Source of the DNA: Mycobacterium sp.
GTDB taxonomy: Bacteria > Actinomycetota > Actinomycetes > Mycobacteriales > Mycobacteriaceae
NCBI RefSeq assembly: GCF_025933915.1
Contig: NZ_JAICZA010000018.1
Location: 1-47,731 of the forward strand
Length of the DNA: 47,731 bases
Reading direction: 5' to 3'
Shown: positions 36,985 through 45,774 of the stretch, in pieces
Layout: the number at the start of each line of letters is the position of its first letter
Position numbering within the stretch: the stretch's first letter is position 1
Position numbers and translations under genes: made by a program
The notes under the pieces: model-generated
The model's database searches: none
Seen by the model: the letters and a program-made list of their open reading frames with translations, nothing else
Told to the model about the DNA's origin: nothing

Positions 36985-37491
36985 ATGAGCACACCGTTGC
37001 TGCGGGGATTCCCGCCGGTCGTCGACGAGCGCGCCAGGACGCTGATCCTGGGCTCGTTTCCCAGTGTGCAATCACTGGCGGCGGACCAGTACTACGCCAA
37101 TCCGCGCAACGCGTTCTGGTCGATCACCGGTGAGCTTTTCGGCTTCGACGCGGCCGCGCCCTACGACAGGCGTCTGGCGGAACTGCAATCCCACGGGGTC
37201 GCCCTGTGGGATGTGCTTCACGCTTGTCGCCGCGGCGGCAGCGCCGACTCGGCCATCGATCCAAAGAGCCTGGCGGTCAACGATTTCGGCGGCCTGTTCG
37301 CCGATTACCCCACCATCACGGTGGTGTACTTCAACGGCGCCAAGGCCGCCGAGCTGTACCGGAGGCTGGTGTCAGCACCCGACGAGATCCGCTATCACCG
37401 GCTACCGTCGACCAGCCCGGCCCACGCGATGCGGCCGGGTGCCAAGCTCGCGGCTTGGGCGCCGATCGCGAGCGCCGCGCAGCGCTACTAA
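36985..37491 (+). CDS. DNA-deoxyinosine (hypoxanthine) glycosylase, UDG superfamily
   Basis: 168 residues. The motifs [25 protein letters not shown] near the N-terminus (two adjoining segments) and [10 protein letters not shown] near the C-terminus are those of the hypoxanthine-DNA glycosylase branch (UDG family 6), which removes deaminated adenine from [23 protein letters not shown] in the middle also fits. There are no Fe-S cysteines. The start is ATG 36985, preceded by GAGGTG at short spacing; GTG 36982 is equally possible. It is head-to-head with the adenylyl cyclase. A family 5 enzyme, UdgB, lies 9 kb away. Confidence 0.88.
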   Translation: MSTPLLRGFPPVVDERARTLILGSFPSVQSLAADQYYANPRNAFWSITGELFGFDAAAPYDRRLAELQSHGVALWDVLHACRRGGSADSAIDPKSLAVNDFGGLFADYPTITVVYFNGAKAAELYRRLVSAPDEIRYHRLPSTSPAHAMRPGAKLAAWAPIASAAQRY

Positions 37492-37495
37492 ACGG

Positions 37496-38881
37496 TTATG
37501 ACACCGGCGGCCGGCGCAGCGCCCACGGTCGGGCGGCTTCGATCTGCGCAGACACCGACAACAGCGTCGCTTCGTCATACGGCCGGCCGACAAGTTGGAC
37601 CGACATCGGCATGCCGTCTCCGTCGAAGTCCCACGGGACCACCGCGGCGGGCTGTCCTGTCAAATTCCAGATCTGTTGGTAGGGAACGTACTGCCCCACC
37701 CTCAGCAGCGTCGACACGGCGCCGCGCCGTTGATAGGCGCCGATGCGGGATGGGCCCGTTGCGGTTCCGGGCGTGACGACAACGTCGACGTCGTCGAAGA
37801 TCGCCTGGATCCGCGAGATCACGGCCCCCTCGGCCGCGCGGATCGCCTCCATCCGACGGTCCGAGAAGTAAGACCCCAAGCGGGCCATGTTGCGGGTACG
37901 CGCTTCCAGACGTTCCGGGTGTGCCAGGGCGTCCGCGTCGTCGCAGATGCCGCGCAAGTACCGAGGCAGGTAGTTGGCGAGCATCGCCGAGGCCGGATAT
38001 TCCGGATCGGCGGTGATGACGTCGTGGCCGAGATCGCGAAGTAACGCACCGGCCTGGTCGACCGCCGTCAACTCCGGCTTGCCGACGCGGACCGGTAGGG
38101 GCGTCGGGACCTTGGTGCTCAACGCAATTCGCAGCCGACCGGGGTTGCGCGTCGCCGCGCTCACGAACTCCCCTTCGGGCCCAGGCACCGTCGAGGTCGC
38201 ATCCAGGAACAAGGCAGCGTCGATCACCGTCCGGGCGATCGGGCCGTTGACGCTCAACCCGTACCAGGCATTGTCATGCGGTTCCAACGACACCCGATCG
38301 CGTTGCGGCTTCAGGCCGAACACGCCGCACCAGGTCGCCGGGATGCGAATCGAGCCGCCCCCGTCGGATCCCAACGCCAGCGGAGCCAGCCCGGCCGCGA
38401 CCGCGGCGGCACTGCCCCCGCTGCTGCCGCCTGGCGTGCGTCTGGGATCCCACGGATTACGGGTAGCTCCGAAGGTCAGCGACTCGGTGTAGGGCAGCAT
38501 CATCAGCTCGGGCACATTGGTTTTGCCGATGATGACGGCGCCCGCGGCGCGCAGGCGGCGCACCACCTCCGCGTCGGAGGTCACCGCGGGCCCGTGTCCG
38601 CCGCTGCCGAACGTCGTGACCTCCCCGGCGACGTCGACGTCGTCTTTGATCGCGATCGGCACGCCGAGCAATGGCAACCGTTCGCCCGCGTCCAGGCGGT
38701 CCTGCGCCACGGCGGCCTCGTAGCGAGCGTCGTCGGCGAGCACCACGCGGTAGCAACGCAGCTGGCTGTCCAGGTGCGCAATCCGCTCCAGGTATACCTC
38801 GAGCAACTCCGGTGCGCTCAGTTCACCGTTGGCCAGCATGCGCGCTTGTGCCGCCGCGCCGGCGAAGGCGAGATCGTTCAC
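37496..38881 (-). CDS. amiB2: amidase signature hydrolase AmiB2
   Basis: 461 residues, one shorter than I recall for M. tuberculosis AmiB2 (Rv1263). The amidase-signature triad is visible: Lys in VPIAIKDDVD (near residue 80), and the cis-Ser and nucleophile Ser in TPGGSSGGSAAAVAAG. SDGGGSIRIPATWCGVFGLKP and the C-terminal NLTGQPAAVVPWDFDGDGMPMSVQLVG complete the family pattern. It hydrolyses an amide of unknown physiological origin. GTG 38881 ((M)NDLAFAGAAAQARML) is supported by a TACGCT element 6 nt upstream; a TTG-initiated frame to 38950 would run into the HIT promoter. It is divergent from the HIT gene. Confidence 0.94.
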   Translation of the reverse strand: MNDLAFAGAAAQARMLANGELSAPELLEVYLERIAHLDSQLRCYRVVLADDARYEAAVAQDRLDAGERLPLLGVPIAIKDDVDVAGEVTTFGSGGHGPAVTSDAEVVRRLRAAGAVIIGKTNVPELMMLPYTESLTFGATRNPWDPRRTPGGSSGGSAAAVAAGLAPLALGSDGGGSIRIPATWCGVFGLKPQRDRVSLEPHDNAWYGLSVNGPIARTVIDAALFLDATSTVPGPEGEFVSAATRNPGRLRIALSTKVPTPLPVRVGKPELTAVDQAGALLRDLGHDVITADPEYPASAMLANYLPRYLRGICDDADALAHPERLEARTRNMARLGSYFSDRRMEAIRAAEGAVISRIQAIFDDVDVVVTPGTATGPSRIGAYQRRGAVSTLLRVGQYVPYQQIWNLTGQPAAVVPWDFDGDGMPMSVQLVGRPYDEATLLSVSAQIEAARPWALRRPPVS

Positions 38882-38887
38882 TGCGGC

Positions 38888-38893
38888 AGCGTA
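38888..38893 (-). promoter_or_regulatory. -10 element giving a leaderless amiB2 mRNA
   Basis: TACGCT on the minus strand ends 6 nt before GTG 38881; no Shine-Dalgarno sequence is seen. Confidence 0.5.
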
Positions 38894-38951
38894 TCGCCCT
38901 AAATCGGCCGGGCCGCCGCTGGTCTCGGGTGGTTGCGGCGGAACAACCAAG

Positions 38952-38957
38952 TACCGT
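38952..38957 (+). promoter_or_regulatory. -10 element giving a leaderless HIT-gene mRNA
   Basis: TACCGT ends 7 nt before ATG 38965; no Shine-Dalgarno sequence is seen. The two divergent promoters share about 60 bp. Confidence 0.5.
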
Positions 38958-38964
38958 GGGCCAC

Positions 38965-39399
38965 ATGTCCTGCGTGTTCTGTGCGGTCGTCGCCGGCGAA
39001 GCTCCAGCCATCCGGATCTACGAAGACGACGACTACCTGGCGATCCTCGACATCCGCCCGTTCACCCGCGGCCACACGCTGGTGGTGCCCAAACGGCACA
39101 GCATCGATCTCACCGACACCGCGCCGGAGACGCTGGCCGGAATGGTCACCCTGGGCCAACGCATCGCCCGGGCGGCGCGCACGACGGAATTGGCCGACGC
39201 AACCAACATCGCCATCAACGACGGCAGCGCCGCCTTCCAGACCGTATTCCATATCCACCTGCACGTCTTGCCGCGCCGCAACGGCGACAAGTTGTCGGTG
39301 GCCAAAGGAATGCTGCTGCGCCGCGACCCCGATCGGGACGCCACCGGCCAGATTCTGCGCAACGCGCTGACCCGGATCGACGCAAGTCGGCCAGATTAA
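38965..39399 (+). CDS. HIT-family nucleotide hydrolase (Rv1262c-like)
   Basis: 144 residues, the Rv1262c length. The histidine triad HIHLHVLPR is complete, and the Hint-type N-terminus MSCVFCAVVAGEAPAIRIYEDD carries the CxxC-like pair seen in zinc-binding HIT proteins (CVFC). LDIRPFTRGHTLVVPKRH is the family signature. It probably hydrolyses AMP-linked phosphoramidates or dinucleotides. The start at 38965 is supported by the leaderless -10 element and by length. It is divergent from amiB2, as in M. tuberculosis. Confidence 0.95.
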   Translation: MSCVFCAVVAGEAPAIRIYEDDDYLAILDIRPFTRGHTLVVPKRHSIDLTDTAPETLAGMVTLGQRIARAARTTELADATNIAINDGSAAFQTVFHIHLHVLPRRNGDKLSVAKGMLLRRDPDRDATGQILRNALTRIDASRPD

Positions 39400-39552
39400 A
39401 TTCGTTGCGGGCCGTCCCCTGGTGAAGCAAGCCGGGGCTCGTCGACTGCGCGTTTACGACAGCTAGACCCACCCGATCACGGCCGGTGTCGCACCAACCT
39501 GGCAAAAGCCACACTTCGCGCACATCTGCAGCGGTTTAATGCCCTGTAACTC

Positions 39553-39579
39553 GTGGTGAAGCGTTCGTTTCTTCACCAC
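39553..39579. promoter_or_regulatory. 9-bp perfect inverted repeat in the leader of the GGDEF-EAL gene
   Basis: GTGGTGAAG (39553-39561) and CTTCACCAC (39571-39579) with a 9-nt loop, ending 26 bp before the ATG. There is no T-tract. It may be an operator or an RNA hairpin that affects translation. The rest of 39400-39605 holds no gene. Confidence 0.5.
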
Positions 39580-39605
39580 ACAGCAGGGGAGCGGCTAGAG
39601 CGGTT

Positions 39606-42600
39606 ATGAGACGGCGGGCGGTGAATCCGTGGCGGCGGGCTGGGGTGCCCGCGCCCGCTGGGTGGCGGCTCGCCGGCGTATACGGCGCAGCCACCGTGTT
39701 GATCCTGCTGTCGTCGTCCTGGGGATGGCGCGGCCCGTACGGCACGCATCCGGCCAATGGCTTCGTCATCGCGGTATGCCTGGCCATCACGGCGGCATAC
39801 GCCGGGCGCGCGGCCCGCTTCAAGGCCCCACGGCAGCGATACGGCTGGCTGGCGCTGGTAACGGCCCTGCTCGGCTGGGCGGCCGGTGAAATCATTTGGG
39901 CGGTCTACGACGTGCGCCCGGAATTCGACCACGCCACTCACCCTGCGGCCGCCGAGTTCGTGCTGCTGTTGTGGCCGGTCGGCGCCATGACATCGTTGGT
40001 GCTGCTGTCCCAGTTGTCTCGCAACAGTCCCCGGCGTCTGCTTCTCGACGGTCTCATCGTGGCGACGTCGCTGTTCGTCATCGCCTGGGTGTTCGTGGTC
40101 GAAGCGCAGCTGCAGGAGCATTCCGGTGCGCGGCTGGTGACGCTGGCGGAGGTCTTCGCCGACATCGTCCAGGTGACGACGGCGATCCTGATGCTGTCCC
40201 GGGCCCGTCCCGGCGACCGGCCGAGCCGCAGCCTGCTGGCCGGTGGCGTCGCCACCATCTGCATCGCCGACATGATGCTGGTCTTCTATACCGGTATCGC
40301 CAGCTATCACACGGGCGGTGTCGGTGACCTGGTGCGAGTGACGGGGCTGGCGATATTGGCGCTGGCAGCACTGGCCGCCGTGCACGAGCGTTCCGGGCCG
40401 GCATCGCCGGATGAGATCGAGTTCCGGACGCGGCTGTGGCTGCCCTACCTGCCGCTGCTCCTGGCCGCCGCGGTGGGCTGGGCGCACGCGGCGGGCAATT
40501 CGCTGCACGACCCGATGATCGGCGCGCTGGGCATACTGGTGGCCGCCGTCCTGGCCCGGCAGTTCGTCGTGCTGATCGAGAACCAGGATCTGCTCTCGGA
40601 AGTCGCGCGGGAGGCTTTTCGTGACCACCTGACCGGTCTGGCCAATCGAGCGCTTTTCCTGCAGCGGCTGGAACAGGCCGTCGCGCGCCGGCATCCCGAC
40701 GGCATGCCCATCGCGGTGTTGTCCCTGGATCTCGACAACTTCAAATCGGTCAACGACGCCCTGGGCCACCCGGCCGGCGACGAACTCCTTGTCCGGGTGG
40801 CCGGGCGGCTCACCGCGGCGTTAGGGGAAAGTGGCACCATCGCCCGGCTTGGCGGCGACGAATTCGCGGCGCTCATCGAGGCTTCCGTCAAGGAATCGCA
40901 GGCGGCCGCGCATCGGATCCTCGACGCATTCGCCGGGGCCATTCTGATCGACGGCATTCCGATCACGGTCCAGCCGAGCATCGGATTCACGGTGTGCACC
41001 GGCGCATCGACGTGCACAGTCGATCAGCTGCTGCGGCATGCCGACCTAGCCATGTACGCCGCCAAACGTGAAGGCGGGCAATGCATCCGCAGCTTCATGC
41101 CCGACCTGCCCTTGCCGTATGCGTTTCCGCCGTCTCCCGGATCGAGGGGATCCGCCGTCGCGTCGCGCGTCGCCGACAGCGTCAGCGCCGAGGTCACGCC
41201 GCGGGCGTCGCCGCCGGTTTCCGACGTCGCGACAGGAACATCGAACCAGCCCTCCGGCGATGTCGCCGACGCCGTCCGTCGGCCACCGCGAGGCCTTCGG
41301 GCCGCCTTCGCAGTGCTGGCGATCGGGGTGATCGCCTTCGCCGTTTCCAGCGGCGTACATCCAGCCGCCGGACATGGCATGTTCTCGGCCACGACGCTGT
41401 ATTCGGCGCTGAACGTGTTGGCGGCCGGTCTGATTGGCCTTCGTGCGTACCGCGTACCGGCTGACCGGTTGGCATGGTCGCTGATCGCCGCCGGCATGGT
41501 GTTCTCGGCCGCGGGTGACATCGTCTACGCCCTGTGGGTGCCCAACGGTCGATCCCCGTCGGTGGCCGACCCGGTGTACTTGGTCTACTACCCCTTCGTC
41601 TATGCCGGGCTGCTGCTACTCATGCGGGCACGGTTCAAGCGGCTGCCGATCCCGATTCAGCTCGATTCGGTGGTGTGCGCCCTGACGTTGGCGGCGGTGG
41701 CCGCGGCCTTGACGGAGGGTCCCATCCGGGCGGCGACATCACGCGCACCGGCGACCGTATGGATGGGTCTGGCCTATCCGTGGATTGATCTGGTGCTCCT
41801 GGCCCTGGCTGCCGGTATGTTACCAATACTCGGTTGGCGCAATGAGGTTCGCTGGGCGCTGCTGATGGCCGGATTGGTCTTGTTTGCGGTGGCGGATGGG
41901 GCGTACCTGTTCCAGACGACCGCCGGCTCATATCGGGCCGGCTCCCTGCTGGATGCCTGCTGGCCCGCGTCGTCGCTACTCATCGCGATGGCGAGTTGGT
42001 CCCCTTCGTCGCCCACGGCGCCCCCACCCAGACGCCGATTCAGCCCCTATGTCACTCCGGTGGCGACCTCCCTGGTAGCGCTGGGAGTGATTGTCCTGGC
42101 GCATGATTCGCGAGCCGCCGCGACGCTGGCAGCACTGAGCCTGGTCATGGCGGCCGGTCGGTTCTCGCTGACCTTCCGGGATGCGAGCCTGCTGCAAACG
42201 AGCGACAAGCACGCCATGAGCGATGAGCTGACCGCGCTGCCGAACCGCTACTCACTGGCGAGCGCCCTGACTGCATTACCCGCTTCCGCGGCGCCGGGAC
42301 CCACGTCGGTGCCGAGCCGAGGGCACGCGCGGCGGGCATTGTTGTTGTTGAGCCTGAGTGATTTTCACGAGATCACCGATTCCATCGGCCGCCAATTCGG
42401 CGATGAGCTGATGTGTCATATCGCAAACCGATTGTCCGGCAGTGTCCGTCGCGACGACCTGCTCGCGCGGGTGGGTGATGACCAGTTCGCCGTGCTGCTC
42501 GCGGACGGGGCCAATCTCACCGCCGCCAGCGCTCAGGCGGGACGGCTGCTGGAAGCTCTGAGTGAGCCGATCGCCTTGGATCCGATCACCGTGCAAGTCG

Positions 42601-43550
42601 AAGGCCGCATCGCCATCGCGCTGTGTCCCGACCACTGCGACCATCCGCAAGAGCTGCTGAGCCGCGCCGAGACCGCCATGGCACACGCCAAATCCGCCCA
42701 AAGCAAGATCGCGGTCTACGACTCGTCGTTTGAGGTATATCGGAACAACGACCCCAACCTGATCGAAGAGCTGCGGACGGCATTGTTCGACACCGACGAG
42801 CTGAGATTGCACTACCAACCCAAGATCGACGGGCGCGACGGCAGCGTTCACAGTGTCGAGGCGGTGCTGCGCTGGCAGCATCCCACCCGCGGAACACTGC
42901 TGCCGGAGGAGTTCTTGCCCCTCGCCGAACGCGCCGGACTGATGCGCAAGATCTCCAACCGCACACTGAGCATGGCTCTCCAACAGGTGCGGTGCTGGCG
43001 TGAGCAGGGCATCACGCTCACTGTCGCGGTGAACCTGTCGACGACCAACCTGCTCGACATCGAGCTCGTCGGTACCGTCGAGCGGCTGCTGGCAAACTAC
43101 GACCTACCCGCAGACGCGCTCATCCTCGAGATCACCGAGAGCGCGCTGGTGGACTCCGTACGATCCCGCAACACCGTCGCCGCATTGCAGCGCCTGGGAA
43201 TTCGCATATCGATCGACGACTACGGTACCGGCTGGTCGTCATTGGCTCGCCTGCAAGAGGTTTCGGTCGACGAGCTGAAGTTGGACCGGATTTTCGTAAC
43301 GCGCTTGGCTCACGACGCACGATCGGTCGCCATCGTGCGGTCCACGGTGGCGCTGGCACACAACCTGGGCGCCGACCTCGTCGCCGAGGGCGTCGAAGAC
43401 GAGGCGACCCTGAACGCCCTGCGACGCTATGGCTGCATGATCACCCAGGGTTTCGTGCACAGCCCACCCTTGCCGGCCGAAGACTTGCGGGCCTGGATCG
43501 CCGCCCACGCGCCAGATCCCCACTCCAGCCCGTCCAACCCGAGGGCGTGA
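39606..43550 (+). CDS. membrane GGDEF-GGDEF-EAL protein for cyclic-di-GMP turnover
   Basis: 1314 residues with a duplicated front half. Module 1: about eight membrane helices (20-330), then a GGDEF domain with DLDNFKSVND and RLGGDEF (416-420), apparently active and lacking the RxxD inhibitory site. A Ser/Pro linker (about 500-570) follows. Module 2: another membrane block (570-860) and a degenerate GGDEF (GDDQF at 957-961, first metal Asp lost) that keeps RxxD (Arg948, Asp951), the product-binding I-site. The C-terminal EAL domain has Glu1085 in EAVLRW, VNLS, EITES, IDDYGTG, ELKLDR and EGVED, so the phosphodiesterase residues are present. It is likely bifunctional and allosterically controlled. 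AGAGCGG precedes the ATG. Confidence 0.9.
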   Translation: MRRRAVNPWRRAGVPAPAGWRLAGVYGAATVLILLSSSWGWRGPYGTHPANGFVIAVCLAITAAYAGRAARFKAPRQRYGWLALVTALLGWAAGEIIWAVYDVRPEFDHATHPAAAEFVLLLWPVGAMTSLVLLSQLSRNSPRRLLLDGLIVATSLFVIAWVFVVEAQLQEHSGARLVTLAEVFADIVQVTTAILMLSRARPGDRPSRSLLAGGVATICIADMMLVFYTGIASYHTGGVGDLVRVTGLAILALAALAAVHERSGPASPDEIEFRTRLWLPYLPLLLAAAVGWAHAAGNSLHDPMIGALGILVAAVLARQFVVLIENQDLLSEVAREAFRDHLTGLANRALFLQRLEQAVARRHPDGMPIAVLSLDLDNFKSVNDALGHPAGDELLVRVAGRLTAALGESGTIARLGGDEFAALIEASVKESQAAAHRILDAFAGAILIDGIPITVQPSIGFTVCTGASTCTVDQLLRHADLAMYAAKREGGQCIRSFMPDLPLPYAFPPSPGSRGSAVASRVADSVSAEVTPRASPPVSDVATGTSNQPSGDVADAVRRPPRGLRAAFAVLAIGVIAFAVSSGVHPAAGHGMFSATTLYSALNVLAAGLIGLRAYRVPADRLAWSLIAAGMVFSAAGDIVYALWVPNGRSPSVADPVYLVYYPFVYAGLLLLMRARFKRLPIPIQLDSVVCALTLAAVAAALTEGPIRAATSRAPATVWMGLAYPWIDLVLLALAAGMLPILGWRNEVRWALLMAGLVLFAVADGAYLFQTTAGSYRAGSLLDACWPASSLLIAMASWSPSSPTAPPPRRRFSPYVTPVATSLVALGVIVLAHDSRAAATLAALSLVMAAGRFSLTFRDASLLQTSDKHAMSDELTALPNRYSLASALTALPASAAPGPTSVPSRGHARRALLLLSLSDFHEITDSIGRQFGDELMCHIANRLSGSVRRDDLLARVGDDQFAVLLADGANLTAASAQAGRLLEALSEPIALDPITVQVEGRIAIALCPDHCDHPQELLSRAETAMAHAKSAQSKIAVYDSSFEVYRNNDPNLIEELRTALFDTDELRLHYQPKIDGRDGSVHSVEAVLRWQHPTRGTLLPEEFLPLAERAGLMRKISNRTLSMALQQVRCWREQGITLTVAVNLSTTNLLDIELVGTVERLLANYDLPADALILEITESALVDSVRSRNTVAALQRLGIRISIDDYGTGWSSLARLQEVSVDELKLDRIFVTRLAHDARSVAIVRSTVALAHNLGADLVAEGVEDEATLNALRRYGCMITQGFVHSPPLPAEDLRAWIAAHAPDPHSSPSNPRA

Positions 43551-43557
43551 CGGGGAG

Positions 43558-44589
43558 TCAGAACAGCTCTTTGGCCAGCAGCTCCAGCGTCGCGACGCGC
43601 GCCGGCGCGGCGTTGGGGTCCGTGCCGCGGCGGGCCGACGCCACCGGGTTCACCATCACCTCGTCGACGCCGAACCGTTCGGCAAGCGCCCGGATCTGCT
43701 CGGCGGCCTCCGCCGGCGCACCCAGGACGGCGTGTTGCAGACCGCTCTGGACTATCCGCTCCTGCTGTCCCGTCAACTCGGCAACCGCAGCCTCCTCGAC
43801 CAGCGGCACCGGCCCCAGCGGCTGCCCGGTCCGCAGCCTGGCCATCATCTGCAGGTTGGGCAGGATCAACGCCGTTGCCTCCGCCCGGGTTTCGGCCACC
43901 GTCGCGTTGACCGTCAAAAACGTCAGCGGCTCCGCGGCCACGGCGCTGGGCGTGAATCGGGAGCGATAGAGCTCGAGCGCCTCTTCGGTTCCCTTGCCGG
44001 AGAAGTGATGTGCGAACACGTACGGCAACCCCTTGGCGGCGGCCAAATGCGCCGAATACATCGACGACCCCAGTAGCCATAGGCGCGGTTCGGTCGCGGC
44101 GGCCGGGGTGGCCTTGAGGGTGTAGTCGCCCGAGCGCAACGGAACCCGCACGCCGCCCGCGCTCATCAGCGCGGCCACGTCGTCGAGGTACTCGGGGAAA
44201 TTCTCCACGTCTCGACCGTCATTCCCACCGCGCAGGGCATATGAGGTCACCGGGTCGGAGCCCGGTGCCCTGCCGATGCCGAGGTCGATGCGGCCCGGGG
44301 CGGCGGCTTCCAGCAGCGCGAACTGCTCGGCCACCGCCAGCGGCGCGTGGTTGGGCAGCATCACCCCACCCGAGCCGAGCCGTAGCTGCGAGGTCTGCGC
44401 GGCCAGATAGGCGATCACCACCGGCGGGCTGGTGGCACCGACCGAGGGCATGTTGTGGTGCTCGGCGACCCAGTAGCGAGTAAAACCCAGCCGATCCGCG
44501 GCCTGCGCCAGCTGCACGGTTGCCGCCAGCGCGTCGCCGGTCGTCTGGTCGGTGCGTACCGGGATGAGATCAAGGACGGAAAGACGCAC
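43558..44589 (-). CDS. luciferase-like flavin monooxygenase (LLM class)
   Basis: 343 residues of the YhbW-like group: LSVLDLIPVRTDQTT at the N-terminus, then TRYWVAEHHNMPSVGATSPPVV, GSGGVMLPNHAPLAVAEQFALL and RIDLGIGRAPGSDP. These mark the FMN-type bacterial luciferase fold rather than a clearly F420-specific protein. The substrate is unknown. GTG 44589 is used, without a Shine-Dalgarno sequence. It is 54 bp downstream of the FAD monooxygenase on the same strand, so udgB, the monooxygenase and this gene may form one transcript. It is convergent with the GGDEF-EAL gene, 7 bp away. Confidence 0.88.
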   Translation of the reverse strand: MRLSVLDLIPVRTDQTTGDALAATVQLAQAADRLGFTRYWVAEHHNMPSVGATSPPVVIAYLAAQTSQLRLGSGGVMLPNHAPLAVAEQFALLEAAAPGRIDLGIGRAPGSDPVTSYALRGGNDGRDVENFPEYLDDVAALMSAGGVRVPLRSGDYTLKATPAAATEPRLWLLGSSMYSAHLAAAKGLPYVFAHHFSGKGTEEALELYRSRFTPSAVAAEPLTFLTVNATVAETRAEATALILPNLQMMARLRTGQPLGPVPLVEEAAVAELTGQQERIVQSGLQHAVLGAPAEAAEQIRALAERFGVDEVMVNPVASARRGTDPNAAPARVATLELLAKELF

Positions 44590-44643
44590 GATGGCGTCAA
44601 CGCGCGCGGACCCGCAAACGTTCCCGACCCGGGGCGACGCGGC

Positions 44644-45774
44644 TCAGTAGTCCTTCGGGACGATCGAGGCGACGATGCGATCGAACACCTCTTGCGGTAT
44701 CGGTGCACCGCCCGGAATGTTGTCCACGACCAGCCATTGGTTGCGCTGGACGTAGTCGCCGAACTCGCGCTGGTAGTTGGCGAATCCCCGTTCGTGATCG
44801 GCGGTTCCGTCGTGGGAAGCAGACTTGAGCTCGCCGGCCAGGATGTAGGCGCCCAGCAGCGCGACGCTGGTTCCCTGACCCGACAGGGGCGAGCAGCAAT
44901 ACCCGGCGTCACCGACCAGCGCCACCCTGCCGCGCGACCAGCGGTCCATCGTGATCTGAGACATTTCGTCGAAGTAGAAGTCCGGTGCGGTCCGCATGTA
45001 GTCCAGCAGTTGCGGGCGAACCCATCCGTCGCCGGTCATGCGCCGCTCCAGCTCGGCGAACTGGGCCTCGATGTCGCGGTAGTCGATCCGCAGATCCGTC
45101 TCCACGAAACCCAACATGGCCCGGGCCTCGGCGTTGTTACGCGCGCTGTAGACCCCCGCCATGGTGGAGTCCCCGTAATGCCACATCTGCCAGTAGTCCA
45201 GGCCCAAGAAATTGGGCACGGTGAAGATTGCGGCATGCGTGCCCAGCCGCTCGATGAAATTCTCTTCCGGCCCGAACGCCAATCGCCGCACGTTGGAGTG
45301 CAATCCGTCGGCGCCGATGACGAGATCGAATTCGCTGGGCGCGGCACGCTCGAAGGTGACGCGGACGACCGCACCATCGTCATCCAACGCGGTGATGGTG
45401 TCGTCGAAGATGTAGTCTGCCGTCCATTGGCTTGCGCCGTAGAGCAATTCGACCAAGTCATCGCGCAGCAACTCGATGTCGGGGCTATCGATAGGCCCGC
45501 CGGTGGGTGTCGATTCGGTGTCGCGGGACACTTCATTACCGTCACGGTCGACGACCGAGGAGCCGCGGATTTGCGTCTTGCGCTTCTGGGCGGCACCCAG
45601 CAGCCCCATCCGGTCCAGCACGGTCAGCGCCGGACCCCGCACGTCGATCGCCTGACCGCCCGGTCGCGGCCCGCGATGGCGCTCCACCACGGTCACCGAA
45701 TGACCATGCCGCCCAAGCCAAAACGCGGCCGCCGTACCCGCCACACTGGCGCCGGATACCAGAACCTCGCTCAC
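44644..45774 (-). CDS. FAD-dependent aromatic-hydroxylase-type monooxygenase (Rv1260-like)
   Basis: 376 residues. The N-terminal dinucleotide fold [21 protein letters not shown] lies before EAL-free [16 protein letters not shown]. The DG motif is [14 protein letters not shown] and the GD motif is [22 protein letters not shown], the layout of p-hydroxybenzoate hydroxylase-type enzymes and of TetX-like modifiers. It should use NAD(P)H and oxygen to hydroxylate a small molecule that cannot be named. GTG 45774 overlaps the udgB stop as GTGA. The pairing with udgB is as in M. tuberculosis. Confidence 0.92.
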   Translation of the reverse strand: MSEVLVSGASVAGTAAAFWLGRHGHSVTVVERHRGPRPGGQAIDVRGPALTVLDRMGLLGAAQKRKTQIRGSSVVDRDGNEVSRDTESTPTGGPIDSPDIELLRDDLVELLYGASQWTADYIFDDTITALDDDGAVVRVTFERAAPSEFDLVIGADGLHSNVRRLAFGPEENFIERLGTHAAIFTVPNFLGLDYWQMWHYGDSTMAGVYSARNNAEARAMLGFVETDLRIDYRDIEAQFAELERRMTGDGWVRPQLLDYMRTAPDFYFDEMSQITMDRWSRGRVALVGDAGYCCSPLSGQGTSVALLGAYILAGELKSASHDGTADHERGFANYQREFGDYVQRNQWLVVDNIPGGAPIPQEVFDRIVASIVPKDY

